A stretch of DNA of 64,000 bases from Rhodopseudomonas sp. BAL398 (lineage in GTDB: Bacteria > Pseudomonadota > Alphaproteobacteria > Rhizobiales > Xanthobacteraceae). Numbering within the stretch: position 1 is the first letter of the stretch; the number at the start of each line of letters is the position of its first letter. The position numbers and the translations under genes are program-made. The notes beneath the pieces were generated by a model that was not told the DNA's origin, made no database searches, and saw only the letters and a list, made by a program, of their open reading frames with translations. The stretch is taken from positions 186,001 to 250,000 of the forward strand of contig NZ_CP133111.1 in NCBI RefSeq assembly GCF_033001325.1, in the 5' to 3' direction. Shown piece after piece: positions 47,466 to 62,912 of the stretch.

Positions 47466-48335
47466 CTATCTGATCCCCTCAACCACACGGGCAAGTTTCC
47501 CTCCTTGTTTTGTTTTCTTGTTGTCGAGTTTTTTTGATTGCGGCCCGGATGTCCCTCCGAGTACCGCTTCGATGTTCCTTACCATCGCCACGAGGCGAGG
47601 TCCAATATCGTTGCGCAACCGTTCTTCCGTGAAGCGGAATGCGGGCGCACCACAATTGAAAGCGTATGGACCCGTGCCGTCGTTGAGCGTCAACGCGACA
47701 CCCACCGCGTGTACATCGTTCTGCCACTCGCCTGCCGAGATAGCGAAGCCGTGCTTTGCAACCATTTCCTGCGCGCGCTCGATGCCTTCCTTCACGCGCG
47801 GCCAGCGGCTGCCGTAATGTTCGCGCAGTTCGCGCATCAAGGCGGCGCGTTCGTCGTTGGGCAAGACGCTGATATAGGCCCGTCCCATCGCCGTGGTGGC
47901 GATCGGAATCTTGGAGCCGACATCGAGCTGGACGCCGACGGTGAGGCTCGAGCGCGCCTGACCGACATAGATCATGCTGAGCCGGTCGCGGGCGCCGACC
48001 GCGACCGCGCCGCCGGTCTGCTGCATTAATTCGTCGCGGAACGACTGCGACAAATGGCGCACCCCGAGATTCGCCAGGGCCGAATAGCCCAGCAACATCG
48101 CCGCCGGCGCCAGTTGATACTTCTCGAAACGCGGAACCTGGGTCAGATAGCCGAGCTTGGTCAGGGTGTAGGTCAACCGCGAAATCGTCGGCTTGGGCAG
48201 GTTGGTGCGGGCCGCGATCTCCTGATTGCCGAGCAGCCCGTCATTGGGACGAAAGGCGCGAAGCACGTCGAGTCCGCGCGACAGCGCCACGACGAAATTG
48301 CGATCGGTCGCCGTTTTTTTGGCTGGTCGTTTCAT
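47466..48335 (-). CDS. IclR-family regulator of the liv/pim region
   Basis: 289 residues from ATG at 48335. The N-terminal winged helix has ALSRGLDVLRAFRPNDG and EIAARTNLPKPTISRLTYTL; the C-terminal IclR effector domain has TTAMGRAYISVLPNDERAAL and FAISAGEWQNDVHAVGV. It lies between the importer operon (same strand) and the divergent pim genes, 120 bp away, with a 17-bp palindrome in the gap. It probably controls both in response to a dicarboxylate or CoA ester; activation or repression cannot be told. Confidence 0.9.
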   Translation of the reverse strand: MKRPAKKTATDRNFVVALSRGLDVLRAFRPNDGLLGNQEIAARTNLPKPTISRLTYTLTKLGYLTQVPRFEKYQLAPAAMLLGYSALANLGVRHLSQSFRDELMQQTGGAVAVGARDRLSMIYVGQARSSLTVGVQLDVGSKIPIATTAMGRAYISVLPNDERAALMRELREHYGSRWPRVKEGIERAQEMVAKHGFAISAGEWQNDVHAVGVALTLNDGTGPYAFNCGAPAFRFTEERLRNDIGPRLVAMVRNIEAVLGGTSGPQSKKLDNKKTKQGGKLARVVEGIR

Positions 48336-48408
48336 TCCCTGCACATTTGATTTCGTTGACAAGCGACGCTGTTCAAAATAACCCATCGCTGTCAAGATGT
48401 GGAATTAA

Positions 48409-48425
48409 ATTTCGCAGTGCGAAAT
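48409..48425. promoter_or_regulatory. Candidate IclR operator (17-bp palindrome)
   Basis: A perfect palindrome ATTTCGCAGTGCGAAAT around a central G, 31 bp upstream of the pimF ATG. IclR-family sites of the form TTTCGCA-N-TGCGAAA are plausible for this type of regulator. The divergent iclR gene starts 74 bp to the left. Confidence 0.65.
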
Positions 48426-48455
48426 AGACAAGAAACGAAGCCCAGGGAGAGTTGC

Positions 48456-50549
<2,094 letters not shown>

Positions 50550-50576
50550 TGGCGTCGCGCGGTGTCCGCACCTCTT

Positions 50577-50707
50577 TTCCCTCCCCCTTGTGGGGAGGGT
50601 GGCCAGCCGAAGGCTGGTCGGGTGGGGGTGCAACAGGCGCCGTGCTCGCGGCACCCCCACCCCGGCCTCCGCTTCGCTCGGCCGACCCTCCCCGCAAGGG
50701 GGAGGGA
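50577..50707. repeat. Palindromic repeat, family B copy 1
   Basis: The outer arms are CCCTCCCCCTTG-TGGGGAGGG at the left and CCCTCCCCGCAAGGGGGAGGG at the right, with inner GTGGGGGTG/CACCCCCAC stems. It fills most of the pimF-pimA gap. Confidence 0.8.
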
Positions 50708-50748
50708 TATCGCGGTCGCATCGATCAACACATAATGGTTCGCGTCTC

Positions 50749-52434
50749 ATGACCCATCCCGGCGAGCAATTCTATCCTGACGGCGTGCGCTGGGACGCGG
50801 CGATCGCGCGCGGCACGCTGCCCGGCCTGCTGGCGCAGGCGGCGCACGATTACGGTGCGCGGCCGGCGATCGAATTCCGCGATCGTGCGATCAGCTACAC
50901 CGAGCTCGAGCAAATGGCCGAGACCGCCGCGGCGTCGTTCCTGCGCGCCGGCATCGGCAAGGGCGCCTCGGTGGCGCTGTTTCTCGGCAATGCGCCGGAT
51001 CATCCGATCAATTTCTTCGGCGCGCTGAAGGCCGGCGCCCGCGTGGTGCATCTATCGCCGCTCGACGGCGAAATCGCGCTGTCGCACAAGCTGCGCGACA
51101 GCGGCGCGCGAATTCTGGTCACCAGCGATCTGGCGGCATTGCTGCCGATGGCGCTGAAATTTCTCCAAAAGGGCCTGCTCGATCGGCTGATCGTCTGCTC
51201 CGATGACGGCTGGGGCGCGGTCGGCAATCCGCATACCGCGCTGCCGGATGATCCGCGCATCGTCACTCATGCGGGTTTCACCGCGAATGCGACGCCGCCC
51301 ACCGAATGGCCGGCGCTCGATCCCGAGGACGTGGCGCTGCTGCAATATACCGGCGGCACCACCGGCCTGCCGAAGGGCGCGATGCTGAGCCACCGCAACC
51401 TGACCTCGGCGGTGTCGATCTATCATGTCTGGGGCCTCGGCAATAGCGGCGTGGTCGACCGCGTGATCTGCGTGCTGCCGCTGTTTCACATCTACGCGCT
51501 GACCGTGATCCTGCTGCGCTGCATCCGCCAGGGCCATCTGATCTCACTGCATCAGCGCTTCGACGTCGCCGCGGTGTTTCGCGACATCGAGGAGAAGCGC
51601 GCGACCTCGTTCCCCGGCGTGCCGACGATGTGGATCGCGCTCGCCAACGATCCGTCGCTGGAAAGCCGCGACCTGTCGTCGCTGGCATCGGCCGGCTCCG
51701 GCGGCGCGCCGCTGCCGGTCGAGGTGGCGAAGATCTTCGAGCGCAAAACCAAATTGAAACTCACCAGCGGCTGGGGCATGACCGAGACCTGCTCGCCCGG
51801 CACCGGCCATCCGCCGGTCGGGCCTGACAAGCCGGGCTCGATCGGGCTGATGCTGCCCGGCATCGAGATCGACGTGGTCGCGCTCGACGATTCGGCCAAG
51901 GTGCTGGCGCAGGGCGAGGTCGGCGAAATCCGCATTCGCGGCCCCAATGTCACCAGCGGCTACTGGAACCGGCTGGAGGAGACCGCCGATGCTTTTGTCG
52001 GTGACCGGTTTCTCACCGGCGATATCGGCTATATGGATAGCGACGGCTATTTCTATCTGGTCGACCGCAAGAAGGACATGATCATCTCCGGTGGCTTTAA
52101 CGTCTATCCGCAGATGATCGAGCAGGCGATCTACGAACATCCTGCGGTGCAGGAAGTGATCGTCATCGGCATTCCGGATGCCTATCGCGGCGAGGCCTCG
52201 AAGGCCTTCGTCAAGCTGCGCGACGGTGCCGCGCCGTTCAGCGTCGAGGCGCTGCGCGACTTTCTCACCGGCAAGCTCGGCAAGCATGAATTGCCCGCCG
52301 CGCTTGAATTCGTCGACGAATTGCCGCGCACCCCGGTTGGCAAATTGTCCCGCCACGAACTACGCAACCAACTGCCCAAACAAGCCGTCGAGCAGCAAGC
52401 TCGGCAACAACAACCCACAGGAGATCGCCCATGA
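50749..52434 (+). CDS. pimA: Long-chain/dicarboxylate acyl-CoA ligase (PimA)
   Basis: 561 residues from ATG 50749; the open frame upstream runs through the repeat and is not coding. ANL-family ligase: P-loop [32 protein letters not shown] and the hinge region [19 protein letters not shown], ending with a C-terminal Lys in [13 protein letters not shown]. It activates an acid to its CoA ester with ATP; by position, dicarboxylic acids such as pimelate. The stop overlaps the thiolase start as ATGA. Confidence 0.86.
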   Translation: MTHPGEQFYPDGVRWDAAIARGTLPGLLAQAAHDYGARPAIEFRDRAISYTELEQMAETAAASFLRAGIGKGASVALFLGNAPDHPINFFGALKAGARVVHLSPLDGEIALSHKLRDSGARILVTSDLAALLPMALKFLQKGLLDRLIVCSDDGWGAVGNPHTALPDDPRIVTHAGFTANATPPTEWPALDPEDVALLQYTGGTTGLPKGAMLSHRNLTSAVSIYHVWGLGNSGVVDRVICVLPLFHIYALTVILLRCIRQGHLISLHQRFDVAAVFRDIEEKRATSFPGVPTMWIALANDPSLESRDLSSLASAGSGGAPLPVEVAKIFERKTKLKLTSGWGMTETCSPGTGHPPVGPDKPGSIGLMLPGIEIDVVALDDSAKVLAQGEVGEIRIRGPNVTSGYWNRLEETADAFVGDRFLTGDIGYMDSDGYFYLVDRKKDMIISGGFNVYPQMIEQAIYEHPAVQEVIVIGIPDAYRGEASKAFVKLRDGAAPFSVEALRDFLTGKLGKHELPAALEFVDELPRTPVGKLSRHELRNQLPKQAVEQQARQQQPTGDRP

Positions 52435-53618
52435 CCGACGCCGTCATCGTTTCAACGGCCCGCACCCCGATCGGCAAGGCCTATCGCGGCGCGCTCAATG
52501 CCACCGAAGGCGCGACGCTGCTTGGACACGCCATCGAGCACGCGGTGTCGCGCGCCAAGCTCGATCCGAGCGAAATCGAGGACGTGGTGATGGGCTGCGC
52601 GATGCAGCAGGGCGCCACCGGCGGCAACATCGCCCGCAAGGCGCTGCTGCGCGCCGGCCTGCCGATCTCGGTCGGCGGCACCACTATCGATCGGCAATGC
52701 GCCTCCGGCCTGCAGGCGATCGCGGTGGCGGCGCGCTCGGTGCTGTTCGACGGCGTCGAGATCGCGGTCGCCGGCGGCGGCGAATCGATCAGCCTGGTGC
52801 AGAACGATCACGCCAACAAATTCCACGCCGTCGATCCCGAACTGGTGAAGATCAAGGGCGACGTCTATATGGCGATGCTCGACACCGCCGAGAACGTGGC
52901 CAAGCGCTACAACATCTCGCGCGAGCGCCAGGACGAGTATTCGCTGGAAAGCCAGCGCCGCACCGCCGCGGCGCAGCAGGGCGGCAAGTTCAACGACGAG
53001 ATCGCCGCGATCACCACCAAGATGGGCGTCGTCGACAAGGCCACCGGCGAGGTGTCGTTCAAGGATGTGACGCTGTCCAAGGACGAAGGCCCGCGTCCGG
53101 AAACCACCGCCGAGGGGCTTGCCAGCCTCAAGGCGGTGCGCGGCGACGGCTTCAGCATCACCGCCGGCAATGCCAGCCAGCTCTCCGACGGCGCCAGCGC
53201 CACCGTGGTGATGACTGACGCGATGGCCGCCAAGAAGGGCCTGAAGCCGCTCGGCATCTTCCGCGGCTTCGTCTCCGCCGGCTGCGAGCCGGACGAAATG
53301 GGCATCGGCCCGGTCTTTGCCGTGCCGCGGCTGCTGAAGCGCCACGGCCTCAGCGTCGATGACATCGACCTGTGGGAGCTGAACGAAGCCTTCGCGGTGC
53401 AGGTGCTGTATTGCCGCGACAAGCTCGGTATCGATCCGGAGAAGATCAACGTCAATGGCGGGGCGATCTCGGTCGGCCATCCCTACGGCATGTCGGGCGC
53501 GCGGCTCAGCGGTCACGCGCTGATCGAAGGCCGTCGCCGTAAGGCGAAGTTCGCCGTCGTCACCATGTGCGTCGGTGGCGGCATGGGCTCGGCCGGCCTG
53601 TTCGAGATCGTGCACTAG
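52431..53618 (+). CDS. pimB: Acyl-CoA acetyltransferase / thiolase (PimB)
   Basis: 395 residues. The thiolase nucleophile Cys is in [12 protein letters not shown], the His in [17 protein letters not shown] and the second Cys in [13 protein letters not shown]. Closes each beta-oxidation turn by releasing acetyl-CoA. Translationally coupled to pimA. Confidence 0.9.
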   Translation: MTDAVIVSTARTPIGKAYRGALNATEGATLLGHAIEHAVSRAKLDPSEIEDVVMGCAMQQGATGGNIARKALLRAGLPISVGGTTIDRQCASGLQAIAVAARSVLFDGVEIAVAGGGESISLVQNDHANKFHAVDPELVKIKGDVYMAMLDTAENVAKRYNISRERQDEYSLESQRRTAAAQQGGKFNDEIAAITTKMGVVDKATGEVSFKDVTLSKDEGPRPETTAEGLASLKAVRGDGFSITAGNASQLSDGASATVVMTDAMAAKKGLKPLGIFRGFVSAGCEPDEMGIGPVFAVPRLLKRHGLSVDDIDLWELNEAFAVQVLYCRDKLGIDPEKINVNGGAISVGHPYGMSGARLSGHALIEGRRRKAKFAVVTMCVGGGMGSAGLFEIVH

Positions 53619-53655
53619 GCCTGGACCGCCGCGCGCCGCGACTGGCGTCTCTTCA

Positions 53656-53767
53656 CCTCTCCCCATCGGGGAGAGGTCGGATTGCGAAGCAATCCGGGTG
53701 AGGGGGGACGGCAGGACGAGCGTGCGGTGGCCCCTCACCCCGGCCCTCTCCCCGACGGGGAGAGGGG
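53656..53767. repeat. Palindromic repeat, family B-like copy 2
   Basis: Two hairpins, CCTCTCCCCATCGGGGAGAGG and CCCTCTCCCCGACGGGGAGAG, flank an inner GGGTGAGGGG/CCCCTCACCC pair. It fills the gap between pimB and pimC. Confidence 0.8.
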
Positions 53768-53827
53768 GCGCGCTGCCGATGCCGAGACGAATGAGATAAG
53801 TCTATTCAATTGACCAAGGAGGGTCCG

Positions 53828-55018
53828 ATGGATCTGAGCTTCAGCAAGGAAGAAATAGCGTTTCGCGACGAAGTGCGGGCCTTCTTCAAGGAGAACGTCC
53901 CGGCGGCGACGCGGCAGAAACTGGTCGAGGGCCGCCACCCCTCCAAGGAGGAAATGGTGACCTGGTGGCGGATCCTGAACAAGAAGGGCTGGGGCGTCTC
54001 GCACTGGCCCAAGGAATATGGCGGCACCGGCTGGACCAGCGTGCAGCACTACATCTTCAACGAAGAGCTGCAGATGGCGCCGGCGCCGGCGCCGCTGGCC
54101 TTCGGCGTCTCGATGGTCGGCCCCGTGATCTACACCTTCGGCAACGAAGCGCAGAAGAGCCGCTTCCTGCCGCGCATCGCCAATGTCGACGATTGGTGGT
54201 GCCAGGGCTTTTCCGAGCCCGGCTCCGGCTCCGACCTCGCGTCCTTGAAGACCAAGGCCGAGAAGAAGGGCGACAAATACATCATCAACGGCCAGAAGAC
54301 CTGGACCACGCTGGCGCAATATGCCGACTGGATCTTCTGCCTATGCCGCACCGATCCCACGGCCAAGAAGCAGTCCGGCATCTCCTTCATCCTGGTCGAC
54401 ATGAAGACCAAGGGCATCACCGTGCGGCCGATCGTAACCATCGATGGCGGCCAGGAAGTCAACGAAGTGTTCTTCGACGACGTCGAGGTGCCGGTCGAGA
54501 ATCTGGTCGGCGATGAGAACAAGGGCTGGGACTACGCCAAATTCCTGCTCGGCAATGAGCGCACCGGCATCGCCCGCGTCGGCGTCTCCAAGGAGCGCAT
54601 CCGCCGCATCAAGGAACTGGCGTCGCAGGTGGAATCCGGCGGCCAGCCGATCATGCAGGATCGCAAATTCCGCGAGAAGCTGGCGATGATCGAAATCGAG
54701 CTGAAGGCGCTCGAGCTGACCCAGCTGCGCGTCGTCGCCGACGAGCACAAGCACGGCAAGGGCAAGCCCAATCCGGCGTCCTCGGTGCTCAAGATCAAGG
54801 GCTCGGAAATTCAGCAGGCCACCACCGAATTGCTGATGGAAGTGATCGGCCCCTTCGCCGCGCCCTATGACGCGCATGGCGACGACGGCTCCAACGAGAC
54901 CATGGACTGGACCGCGCAGATCGCGCCCAGCTACTTCAACAACCGCAAGGTCTCGATCTATGGCGGCAGCAACGAGATCCAGCGCAACATCATCACCAAG
55001 GCGGTGCTGGGACTGTAG
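53828..55018 (+). CDS. pimC: Acyl-CoA dehydrogenase, large (PimC)
   Basis: 396 residues from ATG 53828, behind an ideal AAGGAGG at 53816-53822. FAD-linked acyl-CoA dehydrogenase fold: MVGPVIYTFGNEAQ, WCQGFSEPGSGSDLASL near residue 125 for FAD and substrate, and IYGGSNEIQRNIITK at the C-terminus. Introduces the alpha-beta double bond; in the pim set PimC and PimD act together on pimeloyl-CoA. Confidence 0.88.
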   Translation: MDLSFSKEEIAFRDEVRAFFKENVPAATRQKLVEGRHPSKEEMVTWWRILNKKGWGVSHWPKEYGGTGWTSVQHYIFNEELQMAPAPAPLAFGVSMVGPVIYTFGNEAQKSRFLPRIANVDDWWCQGFSEPGSGSDLASLKTKAEKKGDKYIINGQKTWTTLAQYADWIFCLCRTDPTAKKQSGISFILVDMKTKGITVRPIVTIDGGQEVNEVFFDDVEVPVENLVGDENKGWDYAKFLLGNERTGIARVGVSKERIRRIKELASQVESGGQPIMQDRKFREKLAMIEIELKALELTQLRVVADEHKHGKGKPNPASSVLKIKGSEIQQATTELLMEVIGPFAAPYDAHGDDGSNETMDWTAQIAPSYFNNRKVSIYGGSNEIQRNIITKAVLGL

Positions 55019-55056
55019 CCGCGCGTCGTCGCGCGGGGCATTGCGCCCGGCATCGT

Positions 55057-55138
55057 CGTCATTGCGAGCGAAGCGAAGCAATCCAGGATTGCAGGAAAAG
55101 AACTGGATTGCGTCGTCGCTTCGCTCCTCGCAATGACG
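55057..55138. repeat. Palindromic repeat, family A copy 3
   Basis: A near-complete hairpin: CGTCATTGCGAGCGAAGCG with GAAGCAATCCAG at left, CTGGATTGCG with CTCCTCGCAATGACG at right. Located between pimC and pimD. Confidence 0.85.
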
Positions 55139-55173
55139 CCCACATTTGAATTTGGTAGTCGAGGAAAGCACAA

Positions 55174-56316
55174 ATGGATTTCGATTTGTCGGAGGAGCAG
55201 CGGCTTCTCAAGGATAGCGTCGACGGGCTGTTGAAGACGTCGTATGATTTCGATCAACGCAAGAAATACGCCGCCGAAAAGGGCGGCTGGAGCAAGAGCG
55301 TCTGGGGCAAGCTCGCCGAGCAAGGCCTGCTCGGCCTGCCATTCGCGGAAGACGATGGCGGATTCGGCGCCGGCGCGGTCGAGACCATGATCGTGATGGA
55401 GGCGCTCGGCAAGGCGCTGATGCTCGAGCCTTATCTCGCGACCGTAGTGCTGGGCGGCGGCTTTTTGCGCCGCGGCGGGTCGGCCGAGCAGAAGGCAAAA
55501 TATCTGTCGGGCATCATCGACGGCAGCGCCACCATGGCGTTCGCGCAGCTCGAGAAGAATTCGCGCTATGACCTCGGCGACGTCTCCACCACCGCCAAGA
55601 AAAAGGGCGACGGCTGGGTGCTCGACGGCGAGAAATTCGTGGTGCTGAACGGCGAGGCCGCCGATATTCTGGTGGTGACCGCGCGCACCAAGGGCGGCCA
55701 GCGCGACCGCGACGGAATCGGCGTGTTCCTGGTGCCGGGCAATGCCAAGGGCATCTCCAAGAAAGGCTATCCGACCCAGGACGGCTTGCACGCCGCCGAC
55801 ATCACCTTCACCGGCGTCGAGATCGGCGCCGATGCGGCGATCGGCGATCCGGAGAACGCGTTGCCGCTGATCGAGCAGGTGGTCGATGACGCCCGCATGG
55901 CGCTGTGCGCCGAGGCGGTCGGCGCGATGGACGAATCGCTGAAATCGACCGTCGAATATATGAAGACCCGGACCCAGTTCGGCGTCCCGATCGGCACCTT
56001 CCAGGTGTTGCAGCATCGCGCCGCCGACATGTTCGTCGCGGTCGAGCAGGCCCGCAGCATGGCGATGTTCGCCACCATGGCGGTTGATTTCGACGATCCC
56101 AAGGAGCGCGCCAACGCCATCGCGGCGGCCAAGGTGCAGGTCGGCCAGTCGTTGAAATTCGTCGGCGAGCAGGCGATCCAGCTGCATGGCGGCGTCGGCA
56201 TGACCATGGAGTACAAGATCGGCCACTACTTCAAGCGGCTGACCATGATCGAACGCACCTTCGGCGACAGCGACTATCTGCTGGCCAAGGTCAGCGAGGC
56301 CGGCGGGCTCGTCTAA
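55174..56316 (+). CDS. pimD: Acyl-CoA dehydrogenase, small (PimD)
   Basis: 380 residues from ATG 55174 with GAGGAA upstream. A second acyl-CoA dehydrogenase, opening FDLSEEQRLLKDSVDGLL and carrying AFAQLEKNSRYDL in the FAD/substrate region. The C-terminal GEQAIQLHGGVGMTMEYKIG lacks the catalytic Glu position seen in some single-chain enzymes. It is probably the partner of PimC. The next gene is glpK, not the pimE hydratase expected at the operon end. Confidence 0.87.
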   Translation: MDFDLSEEQRLLKDSVDGLLKTSYDFDQRKKYAAEKGGWSKSVWGKLAEQGLLGLPFAEDDGGFGAGAVETMIVMEALGKALMLEPYLATVVLGGGFLRRGGSAEQKAKYLSGIIDGSATMAFAQLEKNSRYDLGDVSTTAKKKGDGWVLDGEKFVVLNGEAADILVVTARTKGGQRDRDGIGVFLVPGNAKGISKKGYPTQDGLHAADITFTGVEIGADAAIGDPENALPLIEQVVDDARMALCAEAVGAMDESLKSTVEYMKTRTQFGVPIGTFQVLQHRAADMFVAVEQARSMAMFATMAVDFDDPKERANAIAAAKVQVGQSLKFVGEQAIQLHGGVGMTMEYKIGHYFKRLTMIERTFGDSDYLLAKVSEAGGLV

Positions 56317-56327
56317 GCCCGACGGAG

Positions 56328-56398
56328 CGTCATTGCGAAGGAGACGATGCAATCCGGGGTGCCAAGCAGGCAGCTTCCGGATTGCGTCGTCGGGGCAT
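56328..56398. repeat. Palindromic repeat, family A copy 4 (degraded)
   Basis: The left arm GTCATTGCGAAGGAGACGATG and inner GCAATCCGG/CCGGATTGCGTCGTC are retained; the right outer arm is decayed. Lies between pimD and glpK. Confidence 0.65.
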
Positions 56399-56480
56399 TG
56401 CCGCGCCGGCATGATTGACGCCGCCGTCGCGATCGGCTGATGTTGGTGAAAACCGACATCAATCGAACGGGAAGAAGCCC

Positions 56481-57983
56481 ATGCCCTATGTGCTGGCCCT
56501 CGACCAGGGCACCACCTCGTCGCGCGCGATTCTATTCCGCGACGACACCTCGATCGCCGCCTTGGCGCAGCAGGAATTCCCGCAGCATTTTCCGGCCTCG
56601 GGCTGGGTCGAGCACGAGCCCGAGGACATCTGGCGCTCGACGCTGGCGACCGCCCGCGCGGCGATCGCCAAGGCCGGCGTCACCGCGGCCGAGATCGCCG
56701 CGATCGGCATCACCAATCAGCGCGAGACCGTGGTGGTGTGGGACCGCGTCACCGGCCATGCGATCCACCGCGCCATAGTCTGGCAGGATCGCCGCACCGC
56801 CGAGATCTGCGCCCGGCTGAAGGCCGAGGGCCATGAGAAGCTGATCACCGAGCGCACCGGGCTGATCATCGATCCGTATTTCTCCGCCACCAAGGTGGCG
56901 TGGATTCTCGACCACGTGCCGGAAGCCCGCGCCCGCGCCGAGCGCGGCGAATTGCTGTTCGGCACCGTCGACAGCTATCTGCTGTGGCGGCTGACCGGCG
57001 GCAGGGTGCATCTGACCGACGCCACCAACGCCTCCCGCACCCAGCTGTTCAACATCCATACCGGCGAATGGGACCGCGATCTGCTGAAGCTGTTGCGGGT
57101 GCCGCGCTCGATGCTGCCGCAAGTGACGGATTCGTCGCATCATTTCGGCGATTCCGAGCCGGAATTGTTCGGCGGCGCCATCGCGATCCGGGGCATCGCC
57201 GGCGACCAGCAGGCCGCCACCATCGGGCAGGCCTGCTTCTCGCCCGGCATGATCAAATCCACCTATGGCACCGGCTGCTTCGCGCTGCTCAACACCGGCA
57301 CGACGGCGGTGGTCTCCAACAACAAGCTGCTCACCACCATCGCCTATCAGCTGAATGGCCAACGCACCTATGCGCTGGAAGGCTCGATCTTTGTCGCGGG
57401 CTCCGCGGTGCAATGGCTGCGCGACGGGCTCGGCCTGATCGCGCACGCCGCCGAGACCGGCCCGCTAGCCGATCAGTCCGATTCGGCGCAGAGCGTCTAT
57501 CTGGTGCCGGCCTTTGTTGGTCTCGGCGCGCCTTATTGGAATCCGCGCGTTCGCGGCGCGCTGTTCGGTCTCACCCGCAACACCGGCCCGGCCGAGCTCG
57601 CCCATGCCGCGCTGGAAAGCGTGTGCTACCAGACCTACGATCTGTGGGCCGCGATGCGCGCCGACTGGCCCGACGCCGACGAGGCCAATACGGTGCTGCG
57701 CGTCGACGGCGGCATGGCCGCCTCGGACTGGACCATGCAGCGCCTCGCCGACCTGCTCGAAGCCCCGGTCGACCGCCCGATGATCGCCGAGACCACCGCT
57801 TTGGGCGCAGCCTATCTCGCCGGCCTGTCCGCCGGCATCTATCCCGAACCCGCCCGCTTCGCCGACAATTGGCGCCTGCAACACCGCTTCAAACCGGCCA
57901 TGAGCGCAGCAACCAGGCAGCGCAAACTGGCCGGATGGGGCAGGGCCGTGAAGGGCCTGCTGGCGAGCGACGAGGGGGAGTGA
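56481..57983 (+). CDS. glpK: Glycerol kinase
   Basis: 500 residues from ATG 56481. FGGY kinase with [15 protein letters not shown] at the N-terminus, [19 protein letters not shown] in the middle and [19 protein letters not shown] with STYGTGCF as ATP-binding parts. Phosphorylates glycerol to sn-glycerol-3-phosphate with ATP. No glpF or glpD nearby. It follows pimD after a 164-bp gap holding a repeat, so it may be read through from the pim transcript. The GIY-YIG cassette starts directly after its stop. Confidence 0.95.
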   Translation: MPYVLALDQGTTSSRAILFRDDTSIAALAQQEFPQHFPASGWVEHEPEDIWRSTLATARAAIAKAGVTAAEIAAIGITNQRETVVVWDRVTGHAIHRAIVWQDRRTAEICARLKAEGHEKLITERTGLIIDPYFSATKVAWILDHVPEARARAERGELLFGTVDSYLLWRLTGGRVHLTDATNASRTQLFNIHTGEWDRDLLKLLRVPRSMLPQVTDSSHHFGDSEPELFGGAIAIRGIAGDQQAATIGQACFSPGMIKSTYGTGCFALLNTGTTAVVSNNKLLTTIAYQLNGQRTYALEGSIFVAGSAVQWLRDGLGLIAHAAETGPLADQSDSAQSVYLVPAFVGLGAPYWNPRVRGALFGLTRNTGPAELAHAALESVCYQTYDLWAAMRADWPDADEANTVLRVDGGMAASDWTMQRLADLLEAPVDRPMIAETTALGAAYLAGLSAGIYPEPARFADNWRLQHRFKPAMSAATRQRKLAGWGRAVKGLLASDEGE

Positions 57984-57987
57984 CTGT

Positions 57988-58043
57988 CATTGGTCGTTCC
58001 GGGGCGCGAGCAGCGCCAGCTGCGAGCGAACCCGGAATCCATA
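57988..58043. repeat. Left inverted repeat of GIY-YIG cassette
   Basis: 56 bp, reverse complement of 58356-58410 with three mismatches and one 1-bp indel by direct comparison. Starts 4 bp after the glpK stop codon. Its core is CGGGGCGCGAGCAGCG. Confidence 0.9.
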
Positions 58044-58052
58044 CCCCCTGTG

Positions 58053-58340
58053 TCAGCGGGATATGCTGACGTAGAGATCGGTCCAATCCGGATTCTCCGC
58101 TTCAATCAAACGGATCTTCCACTCCCGCCGCCATTTTTTCAGCTCTTTCTCGCGCGTGATCGCCGTCACCGCGTCATCGTAGATTTCGAACCACACCAGC
58201 TTGTCGACGCCGTAGCGCGATGTGAAACCATCGACCGCCTCGGTGCGGTGCTCATACCCGCGTCGCACGATGTCATTGGTCACGCCGAGATACAGCGTGC
58301 CGTGTTTTCTGCTAGCCATCAGATAGACGTAATACGCCAT
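58053..58340 (-). CDS. Small GIY-YIG domain nuclease
   Basis: 95 residues from ATG at 58340. The fold signature is AYYVYLMASRKHGTLYLGVT, then NDIVRRGYEH with the catalytic Arg and YGVDKLVWFEIYDD; the metal-binding Glu is in TREKELKKWRREWK. This is the stand-alone single-domain group (COG2827 type), lacking UvrC or homing-endonuclease DNA-binding parts. The stop is 9 bp from the left inverted repeat and the start 15 bp from the right one, leaving no room for a normal promoter except in the repeat. Such genes are common in Bradyrhizobiaceae; their biological role is unsettled. Confidence 0.92.
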   Translation of the reverse strand: MAYYVYLMASRKHGTLYLGVTNDIVRRGYEHRTEAVDGFTSRYGVDKLVWFEIYDDAVTAITREKELKKWRREWKIRLIEAENPDWTDLYVSISR

Positions 58341-58355
58341 CGCGAGCACTGGGAG

Positions 58356-58410
58356 TATGGATTCCGGGCTCGCTCGCAGCTGACGCTGCTCGCGCCCCGG
58401 AATGACAATG
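58356..58410. repeat. Right inverted repeat of GIY-YIG cassette
   Basis: Mirror of 57988-58043. Together the arms bound a 423-bp unit containing only the nuclease gene. Confidence 0.9.
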
Positions 58411-58570
58411 GTGGTTATCATAGCCGGGATCGAACGTGGCACAATTCGGTATCACGCCCTCGCGTTCCTCATGCATCGCGCCCGGCACACCGAAAAATTT
58501 CACGCTTGCTTATCCCCGCTCGCAAAACCTCGCTTATCATCCGCTCATCCCGCCCCGAATCCGACTTGTG

Positions 58571-58707
58571 TCCCGGGCGCGATGCGGCACGTAGTGCCGC
58601 TTCGCAGAACCGGGACCCCGCTTCTGCCGCTTAAGCTCAAGCGGGGCCCCGGCTCTGCGGCGCACCGCGCCGCTACGCGGCGCGCTTCGCTGGGTCCGGG
58701 GCACGGA
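58571..58707. repeat. Large imperfect palindrome
   Basis: The left half (TCCCGGGCGCGATGCGGC to GCAGAACCGGGACCCCGC) is roughly mirrored by the right half (GCGGGGCCCCGGCTCTGC to GGGTCCGGGGCACG), with sequence around a TTAAG centre. Confidence 0.65.
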
Positions 58708-58755
58708 CGGCTATTGCGACAGCCTCACGAAGGTCGCCACCGTTCAGCGGATGGG

Positions 58756-58775
58756 GTGCCGGCTCAAGCCGGCAA
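58756..58775. repeat. GCCGGC-tcaa-GCCGGC palindrome
   Basis: A perfect 6-bp stem with a TCAA loop, followed by AACGACG. Resembles the palindrome at 26285-26305. Confidence 0.6.
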
Positions 58776-58833
58776 CGACGTCGTAAGCGCCATTTGGAAA
58801 TCGAATCGGATTTCGCGCGATGCGCTCGCGAAA

Positions 58834-58997
58834 TCCCTCCCCCTTGCGGGGAGGGTCGGCCGAGCGAAGACGATGCGTAGCGTCGTCGAAGCGGAGGCCG
58901 GGGTGGGGGTGCCGCGGGCACTGTGGATGGGGCTTACCCCCACCCGACCCGGCTTCGCTACGCTTGCCGGGCCACCCTCCCCGCAAGGGGGAGGGAT
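58834..58997. repeat. Palindromic repeat, family B copy 3
   Basis: The outer arms TCCCTCCCCCTTGCGGGGAG and CCCTCCCCGCAAGGGGGAGG match copy 1 at 50577. Inner GTGGGGGTG and CCCCCACCC also match. Confidence 0.85.
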
Positions 58998-59015
58998 AGA
59001 AAGTGCGTTCGCCGC

Positions 59016-62909
<3,894 letters not shown>

Positions 62910-62912
62910 GGG

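Larger units (their letters stand above)
58411..59015. other. Repeat mosaic between GIY-YIG cassette and metH
   Basis: 605 bp with no supported gene. Three different palindromic repeats follow one another (58571-58707, 58756-58775, 58834-58997). Open frames here only cross repeats. Confidence 0.75.

Noticed and set aside
57981-58425. Target-site duplication around the GIY-YIG cassette
   Set aside because: The bases outside the two arms do not form a convincing direct repeat, so transposition is not demonstrated.
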